Assembly: GCA_017503865.1 (NCBI GenBank)
Contig: JAFVSI010000053.1
Location: 1-33,803 of the forward strand
Direction: 5' to 3'
Origin: Clostridia bacterium
Lineage (GTDB): Bacteria > Bacillota > Clostridia > Oscillospirales > CAG-272
DNA: 33,803 nt
A program made the position numbers and the translations under genes. Under the pieces are notes generated by a model, which worked only from the letters and a program-made list of their open reading frames with translations, was not told the DNA's origin and searched no databases. Positions 8,494 through 16,239 of this stretch are shown piece after piece (position 1 is the stretch's first letter; every line of letters begins with the position of its first letter).

Positions 8494-8951
8494 TAGCCCT
8501 GAGCCCTCATATTTTTAAGTTTGTCTATAAAATTCTGCAAAATTATCTGTGCCGAGAGGGCGTCGATAACGTCCTTGCGTTTTTGTCCGCGAGTGTTCGT
8601 CTCATTGAGAAAACGGGCGGCGGTCATAGTCGTCATTCTCTCGTCAAAGAGGCAGACGGGAATACCCTCGCCAAGTCTTTCCTCGAGCAATCTTGCAAAT
8701 TTGCGGTAGCGTGCGGCACGTCCGCCCTCACTTCCGTCCATATTTACGGGGAGTCCGACAACGACAGCCGAAACGCCTCGCTTTTGTGCCTCGTCGGCAA
8801 CGGCATCTGCCGTTTTTTCAATTCCGCCGGGGCTTATTACACCGATGGCGGTGGCTATGAGACGTGAAGGATCGCAAGTAGCAAGTCCTGTTCTCTTGTC
8901 GCCAAAATCGACGCCGAGTATAGCTCCTTTTGTTAATAGTAATCTTTCCAT
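8493..8951 (-). CDS. ruvX: Holliday junction resolvase-like / pre-16S rRNA nuclease YqgF
   Basis: A 152-residue RNase H-fold protein of the YqgF/RuvX family, implicated in maturation of the 16S rRNA 5' end and first described as a putative Holliday junction resolvase. Visible motifs: GVDFGDKRTGLA near the N terminus with catalytic D15, GLPVNMDGSEG in the middle, FDERMTT and the C-terminal DALSAQIIL with the last acidic residue. Length is normal. The start lies 9 bases after the CCA-enzyme stop, with AAGGA overlapping that stop, and the gene overlaps the downstream small gene by one base. Both fit a single operon of RNA-maturation genes. Confidence 0.94.
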   Translation of the reverse strand: MERLLLTKGAILGVDFGDKRTGLATCDPSRLIATAIGVISPGGIEKTADAVADEAQKRGVSAVVVGLPVNMDGSEGGRAARYRKFARLLEERLGEGIPVCLFDERMTTMTAARFLNETNTRGQKRKDVIDALSAQIILQNFIDKLKNMRAQG

Positions 8952-8960
8952 ATTTTTTCC

Positions 8961-10145
8961 TTATTTGTTTTTTAGCATACGTGCGTATTCTATAAGATAT
9001 TCCTTGTTATTATGAGCGGGTTCAAGCGTTACTTCCTCAAAAAGAGCGGAGAGTGTGTTTCCAATATCCTTGCCGCTGATTCCTATGGAGATAAGGTCGT
9101 TACCGCATATCTTTAGGTCGGAAATTTTCTCGCAAAAATCGGTTGCCCTCATTTTTTGAATTGCCTCTCTCGAGAGGAAAGAGACTCCGCAGACAGCCTC
9201 TCTGACGTCGGCTGCCGCCTCTGCGTTTTCACCGAATTTTATGATAAAGCGGCGAAGCTCCACATCGTTTTCGGGTGTTTTTTCGGTTTTCGAGGACAAT
9301 ACCGAAAGAATATCACCACGAAGGGCATTCGAATAGCGAAGCCCGTTTAAAATCATTCTTGCCGCCTCGCTATCACACTCCCACAAAAGACAGGAAAAGC
9401 GTAATACCGTGTCGGCTGCAAGTTCTTCAATAAGAGAGAGAAGCTTGTGCGAGGGGATATAATCGCCTAAAATATGCCTTGAAATTCCGCTCTCTATAAT
9501 AAATTCGAGCGGCTCGCGGGGGCTTTTCGAGGTAATGAGCTTCCTCATCTCAACGCCTATACGCTCTCTTGAAATGTTAGAGAGTCCGCCGTTCTTTGTA
9601 ACGAGTGCCTTTTTGGTGCATTCCTCGATAGAAAAGCCAAGCTGAGCGGAAAAGCGGAGTCCTCGCATTATGCGAAGAGCGTCCTCGGAAAATCTTACCT
9701 CAGCGTCGCCAACGGCACGAATGAGTCCTTTTTTTATGTCCTCGGCACCGCCAAAGGGATCGACAAATCCTCTCTTTTCATTATATGCAATAGCGTTCAT
9801 TGTAAAGTCACGCCTTGCGAGGTCTTCCTCGATATTTCTTGTAAAGCTGACGCTTTCGGGGTGTCGGGAGTCAAGATATTCTCCGTCGGTGCGGAAGGTG
9901 GTTATCTCAACGGGCTCACCGCTCGACAGCACGGTCACCGTGCCGTGATGCAGTCCCGTTGGTATAGTTTTCATATCGCTAAAGAGGGAAAGAGTTTCCT
10001 CGGGAAGTGCCGAGGTTGTGACGTCAAAATCGGACGGCTCTCTGCCGAGAATTATATCTCTAAGACTTCCGCCCACAATGTACGCCTCGTGCCCCGCTTC
10101 TTCAAGTCTTTCGATTATTCTTTCGATATACGCAGGAATTTTCAC
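8961..10145 (-). CDS. cca: CCA tRNA nucleotidyltransferase
   Basis: Adds or repairs the 3'-terminal CCA of tRNAs using CTP and ATP, without a template, in the cytoplasm. The class II polymerase-beta-type signature is intact: GGSLRD at 25-30 and DFDVTT at 39-44, whose two aspartates bind the metals. The RRDFTMNAIAYN motif follows, and the RNA-binding C-terminal region is present; no HD domain is seen. The GTG start at 10145 (394 residues) is preferred because the G-run GGGGGG sits 6 bases before it; an in-frame TTG at 10166 would place that site inside the gene. A near-consensus promoter lies just upstream. It is the first gene of a likely operon with ruvX, the small Cys-rich gene and the hydrolase gene. 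Confidence 0.94.
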   Translation of the reverse strand: MKIPAYIERIIERLEEAGHEAYIVGGSLRDIILGREPSDFDVTTSALPEETLSLFSDMKTIPTGLHHGTVTVLSSGEPVEITTFRTDGEYLDSRHPESVSFTRNIEEDLARRDFTMNAIAYNEKRGFVDPFGGAEDIKKGLIRAVGDAEVRFSEDALRIMRGLRFSAQLGFSIEECTKKALVTKNGGLSNISRERIGVEMRKLITSKSPREPLEFIIESGISRHILGDYIPSHKLLSLIEELAADTVLRFSCLLWECDSEAARMILNGLRYSNALRGDILSVLSSKTEKTPENDVELRRFIIKFGENAEAAADVREAVCGVSFLSREAIQKMRATDFCEKISDLKICGNDLISIGISGKDIGNTLSALFEEVTLEPAHNNKEYLIEYARMLKNK

Positions 10146-10177
10146 GTCTTGCCCCCCTTTCGTCAAGTCTTTTATAT

Positions 10178-10206
10178 ATTATACTACTTGTTTTTAATTA
10201 TGTCAA
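10178..10206 (-). promoter_or_regulatory. Consensus promoter of the cca operon
   Basis: On the minus strand TTGACA (10206-10201), exactly 17 bases, TATAAT (10183-10178): a perfect match to the sigmaA consensus. The -35 box touches the end of a solitary repeat-end motif. Confidence 0.92.
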
Positions 10207-10241
10207 TAAATTGGTATTTGTCGGGGAGTTGGTTTGTGTTG
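10203..10241 (-). repeat. Solitary end of the interspersed repeat
   Basis: Contains AAATTGGTATTTGTCGGGGA, the complement of the right-end motif of copies A and C, followed by GTTGGTTTGTGTTG, which resembles the left end of copy B. No central hairpin is present. It lies between the murE terminator and the cca promoter. Confidence 0.65.
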
Positions 10242-10249
10242 CTCCCGCC

Positions 10250-10290
10250 GAAAAAAACGCCCCGACAGACATAGAAAAATCTGTCGGGGG
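10250..10290 (-). terminator. Intrinsic terminator of murE
   Basis: Perfect 10-bp stem CCCCGACAGA/TCTGTCGGGG (10260-10269 with 10280-10289). On the minus strand it is followed by CG and seven T's. It is 12 bases after the murE stop. Confidence 0.92.
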
Positions 10291-10301
10291 GATTTTATAA
10301 A

Positions 10302-11801
10302 TTATTTAACACCTATCTTATCGAAAGCCTCGTAAACTATCTCTGCCTCGGAGAAATATTCACGCTTGCCCTTGACGAGCTGATAGGTCTCGTGTCCCTT
10401 GCCCGCAAGGAGAATGATGTCTCCTTTTTCGGAGTTTTTGAGGGCGAACTCAATTGCCTCTTTTCTGTCGGGAATTGCGTGGTACGGACAAGAATCTGCC
10501 GTGAAATAGGTGGTTATCTCACCGATAATATTCATAGGCGGCTCGTTGTCGGGGTTGTCCGAGGTTATGATGCAGAGGTCTGCACCTCTCGAGGCAACGA
10601 GTCCAAGCTCGCCTCGTCTCATCTGCGTTCTCTCGCCAACCGAGCCAAACAGGCAGATAAGTCTTGTGGGGTTATATTTGCGAAGTGCCGTGAGAGCTGC
10701 CTCAAGGCTGACTCCGTTGTGTGCGTAGTCGATAACGACCATCGCACCGTTAGGGCAGGCGATAGTCTCAAAGCGTCCCTTTATTCTTGCGACCGCGAGG
10801 GCACTTACTATATCCTTATATTCAATTCCAAGTCTGCGGCAGACTGCAATCGAGGTGAGGGCGTTATAAACGCTGAATTCCCCCGGGAAGGAGAGTGAGA
10901 CGGGGAAGGAGCCGTCCGCGATGCCATCAACGTGGCAGGTGAAGGATGTCTCTATATTTCCGTCGGGACGCAAATATTCTATATCGCTTGCCGAGTAATC
11001 AGCCGCAGTGCGTACGGAAATGCCCTTTGAAGGACAGCCGCAGCCCGCTATGACCTCGGATGCGTGAGGATCGTCGGCATTGTAAACCACAAAGCTTGCA
11101 CCGTAATCGGTAAAGAGTGAATGCTTGCACGCCTTGTAATTGTCAAAGTCGGGATGCTCGTATTTTCCTATATGGTCGGGATAAAGATTTGTGAAAACGC
11201 AGATGTTGAATTTTATTCCGTGAACGCGGGAGAGCAGAAGTGCCTGAGAGGAGACCTCCATAACGAGAGCCTTGACTCCTGCACATACCATACGGCTCAT
11301 ATAATCCTGAATGTCGTGGCTCTCGGGGGTGGTGTTGACGGTGGCAAAATGCGAGCCGTCGAAATCAACTCCGTTTGAGCCGATATATCCTGCCTTTATT
11401 CCGTTTGCGTTGAGCACGTTATATATGAGAAGGGAAGTGGTAGTCTTTCCCTTTGTACCCGTTATACCGATTATTGTAAGCTTTTCGGCGGGACGCGAGA
11501 AAAAGTTTGCTGATACGGTAGCAAGAGCAATTCTTGAATTTTCGGTGATGATGACTACAACGTCATCGGGAAGGTCAAGCTCGTCCTGACAGATAAAGAC
11601 TCTGCACCCACGCTCGTAGGCGTCGTTTGCGTATTTGTGACCATCATTGAGAGCCCCCGTTACGCATACGAATACCGAGCCCGCCTTCGCATTTGTCGAA
11701 TTGTAGCATACCTTGTTTATCTCAATATCCGACAGGGAAAGAGAACTCTTATTTATTATTTTTTTATAATTAACATCACAAAGAAGTTTTTCAAGAAGCA
11801 T
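10302..11801 (-). CDS. murE: UDP-N-acetylmuramyl-tripeptide synthetase (MurE family)
   Basis: ATP-dependent Mur ligase that adds the third amino acid, a diamino acid, to UDP-MurNAc-L-Ala-D-Glu. The 499-residue protein has the N-terminal uridine-binding domain, the ATP motif GTKGKT at 115-120, the segment FTNLYPDHIGKYEHP and a likely carbamylated lysine K226 in the central domain, and a complete C-terminal domain. The specificity loop reads DNPD at 415-418 instead of the DNPR motif of meso-diaminopimelate enzymes, so the amino acid added is uncertain; the TNLxPDHIG form recalls lysine-type streptococcal enzymes. The ATG at 11801 has a G-rich ribosome binding site; an upstream in-frame ATG at 11867 lacks one. 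It stands alone, with an extended -10 promoter and its own terminator. Confidence 0.92.
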   Translation of the reverse strand: MLLEKLLCDVNYKKIINKSSLSLSDIEINKVCYNSTNAKAGSVFVCVTGALNDGHKYANDAYERGCRVFICQDELDLPDDVVVIITENSRIALATVSANFFSRPAEKLTIIGITGTKGKTTTSLLIYNVLNANGIKAGYIGSNGVDFDGSHFATVNTTPESHDIQDYMSRMVCAGVKALVMEVSSQALLLSRVHGIKFNICVFTNLYPDHIGKYEHPDFDNYKACKHSLFTDYGASFVVYNADDPHASEVIAGCGCPSKGISVRTAADYSASDIEYLRPDGNIETSFTCHVDGIADGSFPVSLSFPGEFSVYNALTSIAVCRRLGIEYKDIVSALAVARIKGRFETIACPNGAMVVIDYAHNGVSLEAALTALRKYNPTRLICLFGSVGERTQMRRGELGLVASRGADLCIITSDNPDNEPPMNIIGEITTYFTADSCPYHAIPDRKEAIEFALKNSEKGDIILLAGKGHETYQLVKGKREYFSEAEIVYEAFDKIGVK

Positions 11802-11846
11802 AGTCCTTCCCCCTACAAAATACGTGATTTTTTTATTTATATCACC

Positions 11847-11875
11847 ATTATAGCATACATTTTTCATAAAATAAA
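11847..11875 (-). promoter_or_regulatory. Extended -10 promoter of murE
   Basis: On the minus strand TATAAT (11852-11847) is preceded by TGC, an extended -10. The -35 (TTTATT, 17 bases upstream) is weak. It is about 45 bases before the murE ATG. Confidence 0.65.
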
Positions 11876-11922
11876 TAGAGAAAAGAAAAAATAAAAAAAA
11901 TTTGAAATATTTTAAAAATTTC

Positions 11923-11951
11923 TTGACTTTTCCACAATTTTGTGATACAAT
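11923..11951 (+). promoter_or_regulatory. Promoter of a small RNA gene
   Basis: TTGACT at 11923-11928, 17-base spacer, TACAAT at 11946-11951, with the TRTG-type extension TGTGA. No open reading frame of note follows; a structured region and a terminator do. Confidence 0.85.
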
Positions 11952-11957
11952 TTCAAA

Positions 11958-12098
11958 GGATAGTGTTTAATTAGAATTTTATTGCCTCTTTCGAGGCGTC
12001 ACGTGGTGTTGCAGAGGCTTTCCCCCCAAGCCTCTGCTCACTGCGATACATAATTAAAGCTCTATAAAAAGCCGCAAGGATTTCCTTGCGGCTTTTTT
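11958..12098 (+). ncRNA. Small RNA of about 140 nt with a C-rich apical loop
   Basis: A strong promoter and a strong terminator bracket a non-coding stretch. The outer stem is TTTAATTA (11966-11973) with TAATTAAA (12051-12058). Within it are a small hairpin GCCTC/GAGGC (11984-11997) and a perfect 10-bp stem GCAGAGGCTT/AAGCCTCTGC (12011-12020, 12028-12037) with the loop TCCCCCC. A C-rich exposed loop is the hallmark of small RNAs that pair with Shine-Dalgarno sequences, and several genes here have G-run binding sites. The rod with a central bubble also recalls 6S RNA. I cannot assign a known family. Confidence 0.7.
12066..12098 (+). terminator. Intrinsic terminator of the small RNA
   Basis: Stem AAGCCGCAAGG/CCTTGCGGCTT with loop ATTT, flanked by an A-tract before and six T's after. 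Confidence 0.92.
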
Positions 12099-12129
12099 GT
12101 TAAAATATTGACTTTTTAGTGAATATAAT

Positions 12130-12358
12130 AATTCAAATTTTGCAAACCGAAGGTTTCTACCCTTAGGTAATTTATCGGTGAGTTTGTTTGTGTAAAATGC
12201 GGGACGTCGAGGACGTCGTCCCCTACAAACAATCATTTTGTTTTTTCCTTATCCCGTGAGAATTTTTACATCTTTCGTCTTGTAGGGGGCGACGTCCTCG
12301 ACGCCCCGAAAAAACGAACGATTTTGTTAAACCTCACCTCGATAAATACCAATTTATC
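12130..12358 (+). repeat. Interspersed hairpin repeat, copy B (complete)
   Basis: The 28-nt arms at 12201-12228 and 12280-12307 are complementary at 26 of 28 positions, around a loop of 51 nt. Outside the arms are a left end resembling that of copy D (starting AATTCAA, then GCAAAC) and a right end ending ATAAATACCAATTTAT. The left end (AATTTATCGGTGAGTTTG) and the reverse of the right end resemble each other, as terminal inverted repeats would. It fills the gap between the small RNA terminator and the 3' end of the ABC-F gene. A 60-codon reading frame on the minus strand here is only a by-product. Confidence 0.88.
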
Positions 12359-12372
12359 TTCTGTGAAATACG

Positions 12373-14316
12373 TTATTCGGTTTCCTCGTAGATAAACAAG
12401 AGGCGTTCCTCGATTTCATTTTTTCTGTAATCGAGCTCGGAGAGTCGCTTGTAATCGGTAGCGGCGTCTCCAACCATTTCTTTTTCTATCGTTTCAAGCT
12501 CGGCTTCAAGTGCTTCGGCTTCTTTTTTTAGCCTTTCAACATATCTCTCACGCTTCTTTTGCTCGGACGTGTTTTTCTTTGCCGCAAGATATTGCTCCTT
12601 GCCGCTGCCCGAGGAAATTTCGGCGGCTGTCGAAACAGGGAAGGAGAGTACGTTCATTCGCTCTCGCTCTCGGCAAAGCTCGGAGTATCCCTCGCCTATT
12701 TTCGTTACCGCAATATCGCGGCACTTGCCCTCGGCAGGCGGGATAATTTCTATAATTCTTGTAGCAAGCTTGTCTATAAAATATCGGTCGTGCGAGACGG
12801 TAATAATAGTTCCGTCAAAGGAGAGAAGAGCCTGTTCAAGTGCCTCGCGAGAGGCGATATCAAGGTGGTTTGTCGGCTCGTCAAGTATGAGAAGATTCAT
12901 ATCCGAAAGCAAGAGCTTCGCAAGAGTAAGTCTCGCCCTCTCGCCACCGCTCAGTACCGACACCGTCTTGAAAACGTCCTCACCTACAAAGCGGAAGGAT
13001 GCGAGTGTTGAACGCACCTCAAGCTCGGTGAGCGAAGGATAAGCGTTGTGAAGCTCGTCAATCACCGTGTTTTGCTCGGTGAGGTTTTGGTTTTCCTGGT
13101 CGTAATAGCCGACCTTGACGTTCGTTCCCGCCTCAACGTATCCGCTCGAGGGGACAAGAGCACCTATAATAAGCTTTATGAGAGTCGATTTTCCCGTGCC
13201 GTTAGCACCAACGAAGAAGAGCCTGTCTCGTTTTTTAACGAGCATCGAAAAGTCCTCGAAAAGAGGTGCTGCCGTGCCGTACGCGAAGGAAAGAGAATTT
13301 ACTGTAAGCACGTCGTTGCCGCTTTCGATTGACGAGTGAAACTTCATTTTTATAGGCTTTGGAGCTTCCTTTGGGCGTTCAATCTTTTCCATTTTTTCAA
13401 GAAGCTTTAGGCGGCTTTCTGCGGCGATGATGTTTCTCTCTCTGTTCCACGCCCGCTGTTGCTCGATATATGCCTCTTGTCTCGCAATTTCCTTTTGCTG
13501 ATTCTTGTAGTGGCGGAGCTGAATTTCCTCGTCCTTTTTGTGTTTCTCGGTGGCAACGGTATAGCCGCCGTCGTAAAGCTTTGCCGTCTTGTGCTCCATT
13601 ATGAGCGTCTTGTTAGTTATCCTGTCAAGGAAATAACGGTCGTGCGAAATGATTATAACGCATTTCTTATATGCGGCAAGGTAGCTTTCAAGCCAAGCGA
13701 GAGTCTCGATGTCAAGGTGGTTAGTCGGCTCGTCAAGCAGGAGAATATCGGGCTCACGGCAGAGCTCACGGGAAAGTGAAAGTCTCGTTTTTTGTCCGCC
13801 GCTGAGTGCCGAGTAGGGAAGATTTATCTGGTTTTCGTCAAATCCCATTTTTACGAGAGTCGAGGCACATCTGCCACGAAATTCAAGGCCGCCCTCGGCT
13901 ATGAATTTTTCGTTCAGCTCGGCATAAAGTGCCGCAGTTTTCTCGTCAGCTCCCGCCTCGCTCATTTCTTTCTCAAGCTCGGAAAGCCTCTTTTCCTTGA
14001 CTATAAGATGCTCGAAGGTGCGGTACATTACCTCAAGGGCAGTGAGCCCCTGTCCGCCCTCGCCAAGCTCCTCTTCAACCGCGAGAAAGGCATCGTTTTG
14101 GCGGAGCACGCCGAGAGTTTTTTGCTTTGAAATATATACGTTTCCGCTGTCCGCCTCTCTGTCGCCGAGAATTAGCGAGAGCAAGGTGGACTTTCCGCAG
14201 CCGTTGACGCCTATTATACCGAGCTTGTCGTTTTCGTTGAGCGAAAACGAAATATTCCGCAATATTTCATTTGTGCCAAAGGACAGCGATATATCGTTTA
14301 CACTGATAACAGTCAT
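12373..14316 (-). CDS. ABC-F family ATPase (ribosome-associated)
   Basis: A 647-residue soluble protein with two ATP-binding cassettes and no membrane segments. First cassette: GVNGCGKST at 36-44, LSGGQKTRLSL and LLLDEPTNHLD. Second cassette: GANGTGKST, LSGGERARLTL and LILDEPTNHLD. A charged linker of the ABC-F type (KKDEEIQLRHYKNQQKEIARQ region) joins them, and the last 80 residues form a predicted coiled coil rich in Lys and Glu. ABC-F proteins act on the ribosome, rescuing stalled translation or protecting against antibiotics. The general layout fits the YdiF/Uup-like groups rather than a known resistance subgroup, but this was not tested. The gene stands alone between repeat copies B and C. 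Confidence 0.93.
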   Translation of the reverse strand: MTVISVNDISLSFGTNEILRNISFSLNENDKLGIIGVNGCGKSTLLSLILGDREADSGNVYISKQKTLGVLRQNDAFLAVEEELGEGGQGLTALEVMYRTFEHLIVKEKRLSELEKEMSEAGADEKTAALYAELNEKFIAEGGLEFRGRCASTLVKMGFDENQINLPYSALSGGQKTRLSLSRELCREPDILLLDEPTNHLDIETLAWLESYLAAYKKCVIIISHDRYFLDRITNKTLIMEHKTAKLYDGGYTVATEKHKKDEEIQLRHYKNQQKEIARQEAYIEQQRAWNRERNIIAAESRLKLLEKMEKIERPKEAPKPIKMKFHSSIESGNDVLTVNSLSFAYGTAAPLFEDFSMLVKKRDRLFFVGANGTGKSTLIKLIIGALVPSSGYVEAGTNVKVGYYDQENQNLTEQNTVIDELHNAYPSLTELEVRSTLASFRFVGEDVFKTVSVLSGGERARLTLAKLLLSDMNLLILDEPTNHLDIASREALEQALLSFDGTIITVSHDRYFIDKLATRIIEIIPPAEGKCRDIAVTKIGEGYSELCRERERMNVLSFPVSTAAEISSGSGKEQYLAAKKNTSEQKKRERYVERLKKEAEALEAELETIEKEMVGDAATDYKRLSELDYRKNEIEERLLFIYEETE

Positions 14317-14338
14317 TATTTTCTACCTTAAAAATATT

Positions 14339-14642
14339 TTTCAAATTTTGATTTGTCGGTGTGTTTGAAATAATTTGTTTGCATGGAATACGGACCGTCT
14401 ATTTGCAAAGCAAATTTGGACGCACGTCCCCTACAAACAATAATTTAATTTTTTCTTTACCCCGTGAGGATTTCAAAAATTTACGACCTGTAGGGGGCGA
14501 CGGTCTACTGCGGTTCGGTCACACTCGGGTTCTGACAACCGCACAGGGTTGTCATTCATTACCCTCGTGCCGCTTCGCTACCTCGACGCCCCGAAAAAAC
14601 GAACGATTTTGTTAAACCTCTCCCCGACAAATACCAATTTAT
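14339..14642 (+). repeat. Interspersed hairpin repeat, copy C (with arm insertion)
   Basis: The left arm 14387-14445 is identical over 59 nt to the complement of 25745-25803 in copy D. The central block 14429-14495 is identical over 67 nt to copy A. The right end matches copy B. About 80 extra bases interrupt the right arm (about 14504-14580) and hold their own hairpin GACAACC/GGTTGTC. The left arm holds the palindrome ATTTGCAAAGCAAAT (14401-14415). The copy occupies nearly all of the 386-base gap between the ABC-F gene start and the livF end; no gene is seen there. Confidence 0.88.
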
Positions 14643-14655
14643 AATTTACTAAAAT

Positions 14656-14697
14656 TCAAAGCGGGACAGTCATTTGGCTATCCCGCTTTTGTTTTTA
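14656..14697. terminator. Terminator after the liv operon
   Basis: Stem AAAGCGGGA (14658-14666) with TCCCGCTTT (14681-14689), extendable by imperfect pairs. The plus side has the better T-run (TTTTGTTTTT); the minus side, which liv needs, has CTTTGAATTTT. Confidence 0.65.
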
Positions 14698-14702
14698 ATG
14701 AA

Positions 14703-15422
14703 TTAAGCTTCACCGAGATATGCTTTCTTTATGCTCGGGTCGTTGATAAGCTCAGAGGCGTCGCCCGACATCGTTATCGAGCCTGTTTCAAGCACGTAAA
14801 CTCTATCGGAGATAGACATTGCCTTTTTAGCGTTCTGCTCAACGAGAAGCACCGTCTTGCCCGCTTCCTTAAAGGATTTTACAATTTCAAAAATCTCGGA
14901 AACGAGAAGGGGAGAAAGTCCCATAGAGGGCTCGTCAAGAACTATAAGCTCGGGATCTGCAAGAAGGGCTCTTCCCATCGCGAGCATCTGCTGCTCACCG
15001 CCCGAAAGAGTACCTGCGAGCTGCTTTTTACGCTCCTCAAGTCTCGGAAAATCGCGGAAGACCTCTTGCATAGTTTCCTCAATTCCTGACTTGTCCTTAC
15101 GCGTGTAAGCACCCATAAGAAGATTGTCGTAAACCGAGAGAGACTGGAAAATTCTACGTCCTTCGGGAACGTGAACGAGGCCCTCGGACACTATCTTGTG
15201 GGCGGGAGTCTTGGTTATATCCTTGCCCTTATAAAAGACGCTTCCGTTCTTCGGGCGGATAAGACCTGTAATTGTGTGAAGTGTTGTTGTTTTTCCGGCA
15301 CCGTTTGCACCGATGAGCGATACTATCTCGCCCTTTTTAACCTCGAAGGATATACCCTTTAGTGCACGAATGACACCGTAATATACCTCAAGATTTTCTA
15401 CTTTAAGCAAAGTTTCTGACAT
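14703..15422 (-). CDS. livF: Branched-chain amino acid ABC transporter ATPase LivF
   Basis: One of the two ATPases that power the branched-chain amino acid importer at the inner face of the membrane. The 239-residue protein has GANGAGKT at 38-45, the signature LSGGEQQML and the Walker B stretch LIVLDEPSMGLSP; the last is typical of LivF. It begins with a good AGGAG-type site 28 bases after livG and is the last gene of livKHMGF. Confidence 0.95.
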   Translation of the reverse strand: MSETLLKVENLEVYYGVIRALKGISFEVKKGEIVSLIGANGAGKTTTLHTITGLIRPKNGSVFYKGKDITKTPAHKIVSEGLVHVPEGRRIFQSLSVYDNLLMGAYTRKDKSGIEETMQEVFRDFPRLEERKKQLAGTLSGGEQQMLAMGRALLADPELIVLDEPSMGLSPLLVSEIFEIVKSFKEAGKTVLLVEQNAKKAMSISDRVYVLETGSITMSGDASELINDPSIKKAYLGEA

Positions 15423-15450
15423 AATTTAGTTTTCTCCTTTCCTTAAAGCA

Positions 15451-16239
15451 TCATTCACCGATATATGCCTTAATGACGTTAGGATCATTAAGAACGTCGC
15501 TTGTCTTACCCTGAGCGAGCTCAGTACCGAAGTTGAGAACGGTAAGATTCTCACAAATTCCGCCGACAAGTCTCATATCGTGCTCAATAAGGAGTATGGT
15601 CATATCGAAATGGTCTCTTATAAAGAGAATATCGTCCATAAGCTCCTGTGTTTCGTTGGGGTTCATTCCTGCGGCAGGCTCGTCGAGAAGGAGAAGCTTC
15701 GGGTTTGTCGCAAGAGCTCTCGCTATCTCAAGTCGTCTCTGCTTTCCGTAGGGAAGATTTTGTGCAAGGTAGTCTGCATAAGGATCGAGCTTAAATACCT
15801 TAAGCATCTCCATAGCACGCTCCTTGAATTCCTTTTCGGTCTTCTTGTGGCGGGGAAGTCTTAAAATCGACTCCGCCATAGAGCAGTTTATCTGGTTTGA
15901 AAGACCTACCATTACGTTCTCTGCGACGGTGAGGTTACCGAAAAGACGAATGTTCTGGAAGGTACGTGCGATACCTTTTTTATTGATGTCGATTACAGAT
16001 TTACCCGTAAGCTCCTCGCCACAGAGATAGAAACGTCCCGAGGTGGGCTTGTAAACGCCTGTGATGAGGTTGAAGAAGGTAGTTTTACCTGCACCGTTAG
16101 GGCCGATAAGTCCGTAAAGCTCGCCGTGATTTATGGTGAGGTTTACGTCGTCAACCGCACGCAGACCGCCAAACTGAATGGAGAGGTGCTCCGCACGGAG
16201 AACGGGCTCAGAGGTGTTGATTATTTTTTCGTCTGCCAT
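15451..16239 (-). CDS. livG: Branched-chain amino acid ABC transporter ATPase LivG
   Basis: Second ATPase of the importer, 262 residues from the ATG at 16239. GPNGAGKT lies at about 46-53, the signature is LPYGKQRRLEIARAL, and the Walker B stretch is LLLLDEPAAGMNP, all characteristic of LivG. A GTG at 16245 is also in frame; GGAGG lies 10 bases from the ATG and 4 from the GTG, so the start is slightly uncertain. The 5' end overlaps the end of livM by 32 bases, indicating translational coupling. Confidence 0.95.
   Translation of the reverse strand: MADEKIINTSEPVLRAEHLSIQFGGLRAVDDVNLTINHGELYGLIGPNGAGKTTFFNLITGVYKPTSGRFYLCGEELTGKSVIDINKKGIARTFQNIRLFGNLTVAENVMVGLSNQINCSMAESILRLPRHKKTEKEFKERAMEMLKVFKLDPYADYLAQNLPYGKQRRLEIARALATNPKLLLLDEPAAGMNPNETQELMDDILFIRDHFDMTILLIEHDMRLVGGICENLTVLNFGTELAQGKTSDVLNDPNVIKAYIGE

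Noticed and set aside
12054-12236. 60-codon minus-strand frame starting in repeat copy B
   Set aside because: It consists of repeat arm and small-RNA terminator sequence; no ribosome binding site and no protein-like pattern. A similar frame at 25659-25859 is rejected for the same reason.
12830-13600. ABC-F gene as an antibiotic-resistance determinant
   Set aside because: Linker and overall form resemble housekeeping ABC-F groups; nothing specific to known resistance proteins was seen.
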